This document shows, in pieces, positions 11,776 to 22,869 of a DNA stretch of 64,000 nt. Every line of letters starts with the position of its first letter. Positions within the stretch are counted from its first letter, which is position 1. The notes beneath the pieces were generated by a model that had not been told where the DNA came from, made no database searches, and saw nothing but the letters and a program-made list of their open reading frames with translations. Position numbers and translations under genes: made by a program. Source of the DNA: Nephrocerus scutellatus (Eukaryota; Arthropoda; Insecta; Diptera; Pipunculidae); assembly GCA_947095585.1 (NCBI GenBank), contig OX352765.1, forward strand, positions 20,148,444 to 20,212,443, read 5' to 3'.

Positions 11776-12130
11776 TATTTTTTAAATTCTCTGTATTAAC
11801 TTTGCGTCGGAATGGTTCCGTGTGTCTGTCGGTGGCTGGCCGGTTTTTAGAGTATTTTGATCAATTTTTAACCCACTTTCTATAATCCGATTTTATTTAA
11901 ACTTTGCACGCATATGTATCTCCGATGACAACACTTTCTCTTAAATTTTGGTAGTGTTCGGGCCCCCGGTGTCGGGGGGCTCCCACGCAAATATTTTAAA
12001 AAATTTACCCGATTTTATTTAAATTTGGTACGCATCTGTATCTCCAATGAAATCACTTTTTGTAAAAATTTCGAAGTGATCGGGTCCTACGAGGAGCGAT
12101 CTCATTACAAAATTATATTTGACGAAATAC
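11776..12130 (+). repeat. Dispersed repeat X, copy 2
   Basis: Contains 'taactttgcgtcgg', 'tccgtgtgtctgtc', 'tttttaacccactttc', 'gtatctccgatgacaacac' and 'ggggggctcccac' in the same order as the copy at 18.37-18.61 kb and the reverse complement of 50.81-50.98 kb. The 'tatctcc.atga.' block recurs at about 12045, so the unit is internally repetitive. Confidence 0.65.
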
Positions 12131-12440
12131 GAGTAGCTTGAGGAAAAATTTCAGTCGTTTGATAGTGGTTGCCTTTGAGGGATTAAAACATATCTTTCCA
12201 ATTATAGTAAATATATATTCAGCCGCAGCAAGAATTTAGTAAAATAATTTTTCCAAATATTTTACAGCTACCATGAATTTGTTTTAGGTATAGGCACTAT
12301 GTCACAATTGTATATTATAGTTTGTCATGTAATTCTCTGTCGACTTGTTTCTCTTGAAATAAAGAAAATTAGTCAAAATAGACTCGTTACGTTGGAACGC
12401 TAATTAGTCAGCACGGTTCGTTAGATTGGTAAACTGCTTT

Positions 12441-12690
12441 AACAAAGTGATATGAATAAATCTTGTGTCCTCTTTGACTTCCTTAGAAAATACCCTGACA
12501 TTATACAATATAGTATTAGCAACCTTCTATTGCTTACAAGGCCTAAGAACTGACATAAGGTGTGTTTGCTAACAAAGTGGGATAAATAAATCTCATGTCA
12601 CTTTCGATTTTTTTCAAAAACTCCCCGAAATTATATATTATAGTGTAGGAACCTTCCATTGCTTGCAAGGAAAAAGGACTGACATAAGTG
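12441..12690. repeat. 130-bp tandem duplication
   Basis: Two diverged copies begin 'aacaaagtg' at 12441 and 12571. Each contains 'accttc.attgctt.caagg' and ends 'actgacataag'. Spacing is exactly 130 bp. Confidence 0.75.
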
Positions 12691-12699
12691 CACTGTATA

Positions 12700-13005
12700 T
12701 TGCACATTGCAAGTCGTATCAGTTTTGAAAAATTAAAGCGAAAAGAAGCTACTCTGCCGATCAATGAAATTTGCATGGAAACGAATTTATCGAATTTCTC
12801 CGTAACATTAAAAATTCAAGGATTCACCTGAGCCTTGAAATATATTTTTTTTTGTTTTTTTTTTTTTCAGCGCACAATAACAGATACGATTGCAAAATTC
12901 TTGTAATCGGATCGGCTCGTCTGCCTTCATGAGCAGATAACATGGCATGCACGACACGATGGGGTGGCACTGCCGCGCATATATTTTAGTTTTTCCCATA
13001 CAACA
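12700..13005. other. No supportable gene
   Basis: Short unique-looking stretch with a T-rich run at 12842-12870. Nothing coding was recognised. Confidence 0.35.
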
Positions 13006-13010
13006 ATGTA

Positions 13011-13125
13011 ACGGGTGTTTTTTTGGGAGGTTTGTTTTTCCGATAGATGTCGTTTTATTTTATGACAGTTGTTTTGACAGCTCGAAGTGGCATTTCTACT
13101 CAGTATTGTTTGGCAAATCATTATG

Positions 13126-13159
<34 letters not shown>

Positions 13160-13463
13160 ACATTTGTGAAAAATAGTCGTGGTAGCCATATGCCAGAAAT
13201 TGTGTTTAAATGTTAAATGCCAAAAAATTATCTACCAAATAAAAAAATAAAAAAACACGTTATATACCAAATAAAAAAATAAAAAAACACGTTATATCTA
13301 ACGGGTGTTTTTTTAAGAGGTTGCCGATTTTTTTTTTGAATAAAACACATATAAAATTATGAAATGACCAAAATTTTTTTTTATTTGGTAGATAATTTTT
13401 TGGCATTTAACATTTAAACACAATTTCTGGCATATGGCTACCACGACTATTTTTCACAAATGT

Positions 13464-13499
<36 letters not shown>

Positions 13500-13614
13500 C
13501 ATAATGATTTGCCAAACAATACTGAGTAGAAATGCCACTTTGAGCTGTCAAAACAACTGTCATAAAATAAAACGACATCTATCGGAAAAACAAACCTCCC
13601 AAAAAAACACCCTT
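13011..13614. mobile_element. Inverted-dimer MITE (TA-flanked, mariner-like ends)
   Basis: Outer ends are ACGGGTGTTTTTTTGGGAGG (13011) and its inverted partner finishing at 13614, each next to a TA dinucleotide (13009-13010, 13615-13616), as expected for Tc1/mariner-type insertion. The arms, about 13011-13250 and 13375-13614, are almost perfect reverse complements for about 240 bp, including an A-run (about 34 nt from 13124) mirrored by a T-run (about 13467-13499). Inside, at 13301, a third terminus (TA, then ACGGGTGTTTTTTTAAGAGG) marks the start of a conventional unit of about 314 bp, 13301-13614. The left part is an inverted copy of most of that unit. A 32-bp tandem repeat sits at 13234-13297. 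No transposase is present, so it is non-autonomous. Confidence 0.85.
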
Positions 13615-13619
13615 TACCT

Positions 13620-15120
13620 TGGCCTATGCAAGGCTTAACACGTAATGCATATATTTATATTGCATACAGATATATAAAGATATATGTTAGGTACAAACTA
13701 AACTGCTCGGTATTATTCTCATAGTGTTATTCTTGGCTCTGCCATGTACAAGTGCAATTACACTTCGTCGGAAGAGCAAAAGATACTTCTTCCCGCACTA
13801 TCTTTAGCGTGCTTTTAGCATTAGGCATGGATGCACCTTGTACTCTAAAAACTTTACCTTTGGTACAAAAGAAGAATTTAGATTGTTGCCATCTTCCTTC
13901 AGACAGACATTCCCTTGCACTTGTACACTAATTTTTTGTACTTCTCCTCCATCTTCCTCTGCTAACATTTCTTATAACATTTCGTATAGCGTAGAGTACA
14001 ATGAACGTAGACTGCCAAAATTCAGAATTGAATTTGTGGTATATAAAGTCGATAGCTTTCTGTTCACCTCAAATGCAAAAAATATTATCATATTCTAATT
14101 TTACTAATACCGGTCCAGAAATCTTTAAAAGTTCTTAACAATAGGGGACATGACCTCGTGAATAACCAGTGGAATGACCCTTTTTTCTTTAAAAATATAT
14201 TCTTTATTTTATTATCACACCTATGACTAAGTCTGACTTGCTTCTAGTACTATACGTTCGAAATATTGCATTCAACTGACGTATCCTTGACTGTTTGCAA
14301 AGCTCTTCCCGTCTTTTCGTTAGAGAAGAAGAGCAACTGAGGAGGCAAGGTTAAACAATTCATGTTCTTTCCATTAATTGTCATTATCAGGGCAGGTTAC
14401 CTTCGTTTGGGCATACATTTTCGTGTACACTCAACCATGAGATAAGTTTTATTCACGTCCTTGATAGTCTAAAAATAGTGACTTTATATTAATGAGTTTT
14501 GAACGTTTGCTGTTTTTTGAACTAACAAATTTGTGTTCTTCCTCGTTTTGTAAATAATTTCTGTCTGCCATGCACTTGGAGTGCTATCGAATCCTCCACC
14601 CCACACCACACACCCTATCTCCTGTTGCAAGGTCATAGACAACTTTTATTTATTTTGGTCCTGTTTTTCTTTAGGCTGACGCTTTTTTAAAAATGCACTC
14701 TGCACATCCTAAGAATTGAAAGGGAAGTGGGTGTTGGGTGTACGAGTTAATTTCAAGGATTTTCTCACAGCTATTGGAATTTATTCGTGCACACAGCTGC
14801 AAATTTTCCACTCAACCAGTGCAGAAGTTCTGCTTACAAATGAATGAGCAGATGCAAGTGCGTCACAACAGCAAGAATTTCCTTGAATGTTTTTCTCCTT
14901 TTTTTAGTTATTGAGGCATTTTATGTTGGCAGAAATAGTAACATCTTCTCTTTGTGAGGGATCGGGATAGCTGAGATGAATAGTGACGGGAAAATAACGT
15001 TAACACCCCTAGGGGCGTGAATGGAGTGACATATTCGGTTTTCGGTTAACCGGTAAACCGATATTACCGAAAAAAATTTGATTCTCGAAATGTCTGTAAT
15101 TTTTTTTTATAATTTTCGGA
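13620..15120. other. No supportable gene
   Basis: No family motif was found in either strand. The 13740-14100 part has a moderately long open frame but no convincing similarity or splice signals. Probably unique intergenic or intronic DNA. Confidence 0.35.
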
Positions 15121-15129
15121 CCGAACAAC

Positions 15130-15520
15130 CGCAAACTCAGCTGAAATCCGTGTTGGACGGATTGAAATACAATGTATGTGAGGAAGGATGATTCCGGAGA
15201 CTCTATGATGACGAGGTCTATGAGCGTTACCGCGATGTCGACATCGTGAAGAGAATTAAGCTCGGTAGGCTCCGGTGGGCAGGACACCTAGCTCGCATGA
15301 GCGAAGAGCATCCAGCTCGGAAAGTCCTTTGCAGTAAGATTTATAGAACACGACAGCGAGGCTGGTCAAGCCTACGCTGAAAGAATGGCGTAGACCAGGA
15401 CGCCCAGAGTTAAGGGATGCCACATTGGATGACATCGGCTCGAAATCGGGACCGGTGGAGAGACTTTTTTCGGGAGGCCAGGACCGGACCCCGGTTGTAG
15501 AGCCAAATATGATGATAATG
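15130..15520 (+). pseudogene. RTE-like LINE family A, 3' end
   Basis: C-terminal part of ORF2 in the plus strand: NVCEEG near 15172, FRRLYDDEVYERYRDVDIV near 15195-15250, KRIKLGRLRWAGHLARMSEE to about 15310, then ARKVLCSKIYRTRQRG, DQDAQS, NRDRWRDFFREARTGPRL ending near 15500. It is followed by the tail 'tagagccaaatatgatgat'. This is the best-preserved copy of the family C-terminus and defines the 3' terminus with its short ATGATG run. Two frameshifts and a stop are present. The 5' side is truncated. Confidence 0.8.
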
Positions 15521-15680
15521 AAAGGACACTAATAAAAAAGCTTCTGATTAATGACTAGATTCGAAAAAAACTACGGTGTAAATCTGTTAATAAATACACA
15601 TAAAAAATATAGAAATAACTTATAGATAATAAGTAGTATTATTTACACATTTATTACTTAATAATTAAATGAATAATAAA

Positions 15681-16004
15681 TTAATTGATATTAATATTAG
15701 AGTCATATCTATATTTTTCGGGACGCTGAGATGAATATTGTTGGTAAGATAGAGGTGGATCGACGGAATGTGGCGTTTTTTTATGTTTTTTAAGTCCATC
15801 TTCGGACATACAGTTAAGTTCAGGCATTCGTTCTTTAGCCATACAAGACATGAGTTTGTTAGGAAATGCGGACATGACCACGTCCTTGTTAAACTTTAAC
15901 TGAAATTGTACTTTTTGCATTAATTTGAGAACGGAGAAAAGACTTTCACTTTTGACGCTTATTTGGCTTATCTTTTTCATGTCAAAAGAAGGGCTCCATA
16001 ACAA
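15681..16004 (-). pseudogene. Unknown protein-coding relic with conserved C-terminus
   Basis: A 107-codon open frame. Its last 30 or so residues include PHSVDPPLSYQQYSSQR and DSNIN. A second locus at 56.90-56.99 kb encodes PHSVNQTLSYQNYSYQR and DTNIN in frame, so selection acted on this reading frame in a common ancestor. Upstream residues (NKDVVMSAFPNKL, CMAKERMPELNCMSEDGLKK) are not recognised. It is probably the C-terminus of a repetitive element's protein. The reading may extend upstream beyond 16004 across the SINE insertion. Function unknown. Confidence 0.5.
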
Positions 16005-16127
16005 CTTACGATCGCTTCGGAAAACTCGAAATATTTTAAAGTCCGTTTTTTGGATCTAGATATGGATGCCCAGAAATCAAATGGTATCTAAAGAATTCTT
16101 GTTTTTACGTTTTTTAAGGTTGAAAGT

Positions 16128-16427
16128 AGTGGGTAGTGAGCGCCGTGGCTCAGTGGATAAGAGCATTGACATCTGAGCAGGGTGTTCGTGGTTCGAATCC
16201 CAGTAACACCAAAAAGTATTTTTCACGGTGTCCCACCTTTCGCGAGTGGGTGACAAACGTTCCGAGAGTAAATTAGTTATCACGGAAAGCTTCTCAATTC
16301 GCCGATCGTATCCGGCCTTAAATTGTAGGTCCCTCCCATTTGTGTGCGAAAATATGCATGCTCAACACAAATGGTTGCGAGAAGCCAGGCCTTGGACCGC
16401 AATGTTCTGTCGCGCCGAATATTATTA
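16128..16427 (+). mobile_element. tRNA-derived SINE, copy 1 (with 14-bp TSD)
   Basis: Head resembles a tRNA: A box TGGCTCAGTGG (16146-16156) and B box GGTTCGAATCC (16190-16200), 34 bp apart, which are the RNA polymerase III internal promoter elements. A body follows with 'ttcacggtgtcccacc', 'tgacaaacgttccgagagt', 'ctcaattcgccg' and 'aattgtaggtccctccc', ending in an ATT-repeat tail (about 16420-16430). Direct repeats TTAAGGTTGAAAGT flank it exactly (16114-16127 and 16428-16441), the target-site duplication of a LINE-driven insertion. It is non-coding, and open frames here are artefacts. Four relatives lie in this window. Confidence 0.9.
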
Positions 16428-16444
16428 TTAAGGTTGAAAGTGAT

Positions 16445-16950
16445 TTCTACGCAAAAACTTCACTTAGGGTTAACTCTATACACATGTGTTCGCCTTTCTG
16501 AGATACTCGTATAAGTCTATTGTAAGTTTGCCTTAGAAGACAACAATAAATCCGTTGTCATTTTCAAAAGTGAATCAGCGTTGAGAGACGAAAATGTGAT
16601 GTTTCGAATTTTTCCCAAACACATTTCGTTTGTCCTCGCCTATTGATTTTCACCTTTCCACTTTCATTTCAGGAAGGTGGGTGCGGACTTAACTATATAT
16701 ATATTGACCTCTTCTACAACACAACATCCGCATAATAGGTAGACAAAAAAGATGACTCTATTCAAACACCGTCTTCACATCGTCGTGGCAACGTGATGGC
16801 TGTGTGACCTACTTTCATCAGTTGGTCGATTATTGTGGCGTCATGAGGTAGAGCAAAATTTTCCAACTTGGAAAAGGTGAAATACTCGTAAAACACGCCT
16901 GCGGCAATGAACAATTTCTTTCACTGTTTTTTCTATACATATATCCTATT
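16445..16950. other. No supportable gene
   Basis: Unique-looking sequence with a short TA run near 16697. No coding motif. Confidence 0.35.
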
Positions 16951-16954
16951 CTTT

Positions 16955-17340
16955 TGTATTGTTCACTTCCCAGTAGTCCTGGTAATAAAACTGTTGCTTG
17001 GGCAGTCTGCTCTGGTGCTTCTCATACTCCAGAATTTGTAATTTCCATGGTAATTTGTTGTACATGTCCTCGCTTGTCCTCGATCAAATTAAAATCTGAG
17101 AACATTTATGCAATATCCTCTGTGACGTTAATAGTCTTTCTTTACAATGTATATCCCAGCTTAAGGATGTGTTTGTAATTTTAAAATATCGTTATTCTCA
17201 TAAAATGGCCTTCTTCATAGTTTGCATCCTCAATATTATTCCTCCACTGTGCGTAATTGGTAATTCTTTTTAAAGGTCTGTGTTTAGCAAAAGTTTTTGT
17301 ACCATCTACAGGTTTTCTCGATAGCGTCATAAAATCTGAG
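16955..17340 (-). pseudogene. Coding-like relic, family not recognised
   Basis: On the minus strand one frame stays open for about 52 codons from 17338 (SDFMTLSRKPVDGTKTFAKH, then LKRITNYAQWRNNIEDA) and resumes after a stop (NYKHILKLGYT, then after further stops NLIEDKRGHVQQITMEITNS) towards 16990. Composition is protein-like and frame-consistent, with a few stops. It could be an old transposon ORF or a host pseudogene. I cannot name it. Confidence 0.3.
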
Positions 17341-17349
17341 GCTACATAT

Positions 17350-18360
17350 TAAAGGGCGAACAAACATGGTGCCCAGCCCACCATGCGATTAGAAGGTAAA
17401 AAATGTGTCCATCGTTTAAGAAAGCAAATGACGAAATTAAATTAATGCAGTTTTTTTACTACCTTAGGTCAGCTGATCTGCAGATAACAATGTCGATAAC
17501 AACATGCTTTAAGCCAACAAAGCCTAGAATATAGTCTTCTAAAGTTCTTATTACCAAAACATTTTAGCTGCTGGTGTATAAGATGATAGTGTTTTACCAC
17601 ATAGACATATGGATCCGAGACTTCGATGCTCTGCAGCAACAAACACTTTGAGTGGTGCTTATTTGCATTTGTGTGAAAAGTCCTGCGCATATTTATTGGC
17701 CCCGTGTATATATAAAAAAGATGGCGTATATCGGCACGGCCCAGACTAGATTTAATCTTACTTCATTAAGGGCTTGTATCACCACGTAGCATTTTGTTAC
17801 TTACAAACAGCCACACTCCTTCGGGAGTGCCTCTGTCGACTCGTTTGGTAATGTTACAGCTGCGAAGGTTGGCATGTATAATCGTTCGCACCACCTCATG
17901 GAGGGCATGACAATAGTTGTTTCAGATCTCTTCATTGCAAAATGCTGCCATGTTGACTCTAAACTAATTCGCGGATGCAGTCTTGGTGCTTGGTGGTGCA
18001 ATCCGCACGCGGAAAATGAACGAAAACGTACTTTTGACCTTACATGACTTTACACCCTATTACTCTTGACTGTTGGTCTTTTTTGAAAGAAAATTTAATC
18101 TTTACGATCTTAATTATTTAAGCTATACCTAAGCAATACATCTAAGCAAAAAAAAAGAAGAAATGAAACATGGGCTTAGCTCAGCATGAAATCAGACGAT
18201 GGGAATATAAGAAGGCAAAAGTGAAAGAATTTATGCACCGGTGTCTTTCCAATGCTCAAAATATGTACCACAAGACATTAATTATTGTAGTGGTAATTGA
18301 TATTGCTCCTTATCAAGTCGCCATTGAGGAAGTATTGCAAGTAGATACAAGGAGATTCTA
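17350..18360. other. No supportable gene
   Basis: No recognisable coding or repeat family. Open frames near 17469-17690 and 17801-18001 lack motifs. Confidence 0.3.
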
Positions 18361-18369
18361 GTACTCGTG

Positions 18370-18610
18370 GCTGGCTGGCGGACCAAATTTTGTGATCAAT
18401 TTTCAACCCCCTTCCTAAAGCCCGAGTTTATTAAAACTTTGTACACATGTGTATCTCCAGTGACAACACATTTTATTAAATTTTGGGGCCCCTCGGGCTT
18501 CGGGGTCTGGGGGCTCCCATACAAATTTTATATAAATTATCTCCGTTGGACACCACTTTTTTTTTAAATTTTTTGAAGTGATTAGACCCTGGGGTCGGCA
18601 TCCAAACAAA
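18370..18610 (+). repeat. Dispersed repeat X, copy 3
   Basis: Contains 'gatcaattttcaaccccctt', 'aaaactttgtacacatgtg', 'gtatctccagtgacaacac' and 'gggggctcccatac', in the same order as 11.8-12.1 kb. No coding content. Confidence 0.65.
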
Positions 18611-18619
18611 CAAGAAAAT

Positions 18620-20480
18620 GAACGTTCCTAATTGTACGAGTATCCTGCATATCGCTCATATTCAAAACTTATACCAAACGCAATAAATAGGACAGATATG
18701 ATTTTTTAATTGGTTTTATAATCAATATTATAACACTATAATATTATATTTCTTGCAATAAATTATTTTTATAATTTCACTAAAAAAAAGTATAGATAAT
18801 TCGAGGTAATTCTTTGGCCTAAAAAGTGGAACTTTCATATAAGTCTTAAAATATATAAAAAAAAACTCTATTTTTAAATAAAGAAACCTAAGCAAATAGA
18901 TGCAACTTTTCATCTTGTATGATGTTTGCTAAATTTTTTTTTCTTTTTTCACTCTTTTTATTATATCAGGTCACCCTTTACAAACAACGTTGGAATGTAA
19001 TTGCATCTTATGCAGAGAAAAGTCGAACAACTATTTGGCCTGTCAGGAATTGGAGAAAGGAATTCTACCTTGAAATAACGATTTATCGCACACGACTAGA
19101 GGAAGGATTTTATGTAATCTCTGGGGTTTGACTGCTGATTGTTTTCACAGGAAAGTGATATGCGCTTTCAAGAATCACATTTCGTACATCCTTTAAGAGG
19201 ATTTTCTGACCATCTTTATGTTATCAGATGTTAAGAGTACAGAAGTGAACGTAATAAATTAGATTTATATTTATCTTACTATTGAATTTGGAGCCGTTTA
19301 CGTCGTTCTTTTGAGAATGTCATGGATTACTTTCAGTCGGATCAAATATTGCCACTTTCAGCAGTGAGTTTTTGAGAACAAAACCTTGGACAGGAAAAAA
19401 GTGTTAAGGTTAAATGTGTTAGAATTATGGTGTCCAGTCCGATTATTGAATTGAATTAAAATTAAAGTAATACTAGTGGGTTTCTTGTGCAATTGTACCG
19501 ATAACTTTAGAGAGATATGATAAAATGGCGAAAATCTGTCCTTTGATGAATCTACTGTGACAAAAGTTTCAACCGTATATGCAAGAAAAGTTATCAAATT
19601 TCAAAAATTGAAAAATTGGACTTTTGACACATACTGCGGAGCAAAAAATGTAAGCCCTAAAACAATGCACTTAACGCTAGGATGTCGATTTATTAAAAAC
19701 GATAACATATCCTACGGATAGGTTATATATTTGATTCGTTTGATTTGTTACGTCTGGTAAAAGAAAGATGCACGTCAGAGAAAATTGGACAGGAATGTGT
19801 CCCTTGACTCTAGCTAAAGTGTTCAATAAAGAACAGAGGGGAACTTCTATATATTATAAATACGACATCAACAATGAAATACTTTTTCTCAATTGAAATG
19901 ATAGCAACATTGTACCTATTGGAACTAATTTCTTTACTTTTAATACTTTTGAACCATTGCAAAATGTAAAACGTTGGTCACAGGATAAAAAGCAAAAAAT
20001 AAACGTTTCACAGCCAAAACTTTTCGCCTAGTACAATAAAGGTTTAGGCATCATGCGTAGACTTGCATGCTCAATGTGTCAATGCTTACAAAATTAAAAT
20101 TCAAGGCAAAAAGGGGTGGTGCTCGCTCTTGACTTGGATGGTATAATACAAGCAGGCAGTAGATTCTAAAGAAGATTTGCTCACTTTCCAGAGAAGTACG
20201 GCACGACACTACCTATAAGGAACTTTACCATAAGTAATAATAATTCCAAGCTACAGAATTCAGCTTGTTTCGACTGGATTTGCGTGAAATATAATTTTCA
20301 AGCGCTAAGAAGGCTTAGTCGCACGGATCTTCTAGCAGAGTTAGAATTTTAACTCAAATTTATAAAAGTGCATGCAATAGAAACAGTTCATTCTATTTTT
20401 GGCGACGTAACTCCAAACAATTCCAAACAAACAAAAAATTCCAAAATATAATTTCCAATTTACAAAATGGCCATTAGCAA
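18620..20480. other. No supportable gene
   Basis: AT-rich. I see no family motif and no exon-intron structure. The 20030-20340 part is less AT-rich and may be unique. Confidence 0.3.
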
Positions 20481-20483
20481 AAT

Positions 20484-21020
20484 GTACATTTATATATACT
20501 ACTAGTGGAAATAACCGGCGTTTCCCGGCTGCCCAACCCACTGACCCCCACCTTAGTTAACACCGCCAACTGACATCACGTCCAGCGGATTCCCCGCCCA
20601 CTAACTCCCCGCATAATGACCCACCAGACCACTGATCTCTTGCCCTATGACCCTGTGCCAGCTGACTACATACTCACAGACTAACCACACACACTGACCT
20701 CCCATCCTATGACCTCCCGCCAACTGACCAACCCAGAAAACTATAGAATCGACACTTATACCGGAAAAAATGTATATGTGTTCGAATATTCTTTATATAA
20801 AAATCATATAGAGGGAAAACTACAATTTCCAAATTTTGCCAACGACTTTCTTTTTATTTAAATATTAAATGGTGTGTATTTGAGCCAAATCGGTCCATAA
20901 ACAAGAATTTTCAAAACTCCAGCACCACCTAGTGGGCCACAAACAAAACCAATCCGGAGCACCACAAGGACATATCGTGTGAGTATAAGTTGGAAAGTTT
21001 TAGTGGTTCAGCCGTGATAG
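20484..21020 (+). repeat. ACTAGTGG/ACTAGCTG-type dispersed repeat
   Basis: Begins 'actagtggaaataaccggcg' then 'tttcccggctgccc', followed by a C-rich stretch full of 'ctgacc' and 'ccaactga' words to about 20740. It ends near 20890-21020 with 'ccaaatcggtcca' and 'ttcagccgtgatagacagac'. The start matches 40,968-41,010 ('aactagctgaaatactcagc', then 'ctgcctggctgccgccc'). Such ends are widespread in insect repeats. Class not determined. Confidence 0.5.
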
Positions 21021-21029
21021 ACAGACCTG

Positions 21030-21180
21030 CTCAATACAACCCTCAAGACCTCGTAAGACCCCCTCAAGACCGCCTCAAAACATCCTCCAGACCGCACTAA
21101 AGACCCTCTTAAGCCTAACTTAAGACCCCCCACTAACCCTCCTCCATATCTCCTTAAAACCATCTCAAGACCTTCCAAAT
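21030..21180 (+). repeat. AAGACCCCC-type minisatellite, degenerate
   Basis: Imperfect repetition of 'ctcaagacc' and 'taagaccccc' words, related to the arrays at 7.97-8.15 and 26.1-26.6 kb but more diverged. It follows directly on the preceding repeat, as the short array does at 41.03-41.07 kb. Confidence 0.6.
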
Positions 21181-21239
21181 TTTTATAGAAATTGTTGTCA
21201 ATAACATAAACTGAAAACAATTGGGTAAATTTTGAAGAA

Positions 21240-21815
21240 ATTTATATGGGAGTCCATATTTGTTCGTTCGATGTTCCGATAAGTTTATTTATTTTTTGAG
21301 CCCGTTAGGTGGCACTGGAGTTGATATGTCATCACGCATATAAGACTTCATCATGCCTAAGCCACTGGACTTATCAAAGTTATATTCACATATTATGTTC
21401 GTTTGGTGCTCCGATAAGTTCATCTTTTATTTTATGTGTGGCGCTGAAGTTGAGATATTTACAAAAACGTGGTTTAGCATTTGGTCTGTTGTTTCATATA
21501 TTTGTAATCGTAACACGCCTTGCCCACTAGCCATATGAAAGCCATATTCATACCGTATGTTCGAATGGTGCTTCCAAATGTTTACCACTGAACGTATCAA
21601 TGCGATATTCACGGCATAAGTTCGTTTGGTGTTTCGATATGTTTATGTTTATTTTGAATCCTGTAGGTGACGCTGAAATCGAGATCCGGCATAAAATACG
21701 TTATCACGCTTAAGTTACTGGATTTATCAAAGCCATATATACACCATATGTTCGCTTTATGCTCTTATAAGTTCGCCTTTTTTGGACTCGGTCGATGGAG
21801 CTGAGTGGAGATATT
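21240..21815. repeat. Degenerate long-period tandem repeat
   Basis: Five recurrences of a 'tgttcgtttggtgctccgat' block at about 21259, 21397, 21559, 21620 and 21749. Intervening blocks ('gcgctgaagttgagat', 'ctggacttatcaaag', 'catcacgc') recur in order. Spacing ranges from about 60 to 160 bp because of deletions. Strongly diverged, so an old array. Confidence 0.65.
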
Positions 21816-21819
21816 GTTG

Positions 21820-22865
21820 AATCACACCTTAACTACTGTACACCACCGCACACTGCTCTGTTGTACCTGTACCAAAACGGACATATCGGAGTGTATATAG
21901 CACCCATACATCTCTCGAAGACGTCTCCGAACTAAAGGATATAATAAAATCGGCCTCAATTACATGACTACAGAACCGAAAACACTGGACTATATTCAGC
22001 TGACACATTAGTCTATATAATTAAATATGAAATTTTGTGCGGTTGTAATTTATGGAAACGCATATTTACCAACTGATTTTTATGAAATTTTCTATGCATA
22101 TTTTTGGCAGGTAATAGGCTACATCTCCTATCTCGGAGGTTCACGTAAACGGGTAGCGAAGAACCCGGAAACAGATAGTGTATAATAAAATTACTAAGCT
22201 TGTATATATGTAGTATTCCAAAAATATACAATGGTAAGGCTAGAAGAATCAAAAGTTTAACTTGAATGGAAATGAAACTCACAGCATCTTGTATATGATG
22301 GTTCCGTTTGTCCCACCCAAGTAAGATTATGTCGATCCTCCGACATCAGATTTCTTCTTCAGCACTTGTTTAGAAACTTCAAAACCAAGAGAGAAAGCAA
22401 ACAGAGCGTAAACAGTACACTGCTCCTCCCTTAGATTGAATTAAAAACGCACTCATTATTGCAATGAAGTACTGTACTCTATTGTTTTCATAGACTACTG
22501 TTTTCTACTACAAATTCGTTAGTAAAATATTTGCCAACTGTTGTTATTATAAAAAGTTTATCTATTTTCTTTAATTTCTAGATGATAATGATTCATTAAA
22601 AAGATATCACCGTTTTTTACTGCCGAAAAAAATTCTTTTATAAAAAAAAAGATGCATGTTGTATAACAACAAACGTAAACAAATAAATTATTTTGATTAT
22701 AAATTTTTTTTTGTTATATTTCTGTTCTTCAAATAGAATAAAGAATCATACATAAATTTCAGAGAGCAGATATATAGGTGAATGGCGCTTGTGTCTAAGA
22801 GTAAAAATTTTCTAAAAATTATTTGATTTTGTTTAATGTCCCGAATGTGGTAATGATGAGCTTCT
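21820..22865. other. No supportable gene
   Basis: AT-rich sequence without recognisable coding content or repeat family. Confidence 0.35.
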
Positions 22866-22869
22866 CACA

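Noticed and set aside
16146..16200. Functional tRNA gene
   Set aside because: A and B boxes are present but the segment is followed by a SINE body, tail and TSD. The same head recurs with variants at 28.4 kb.
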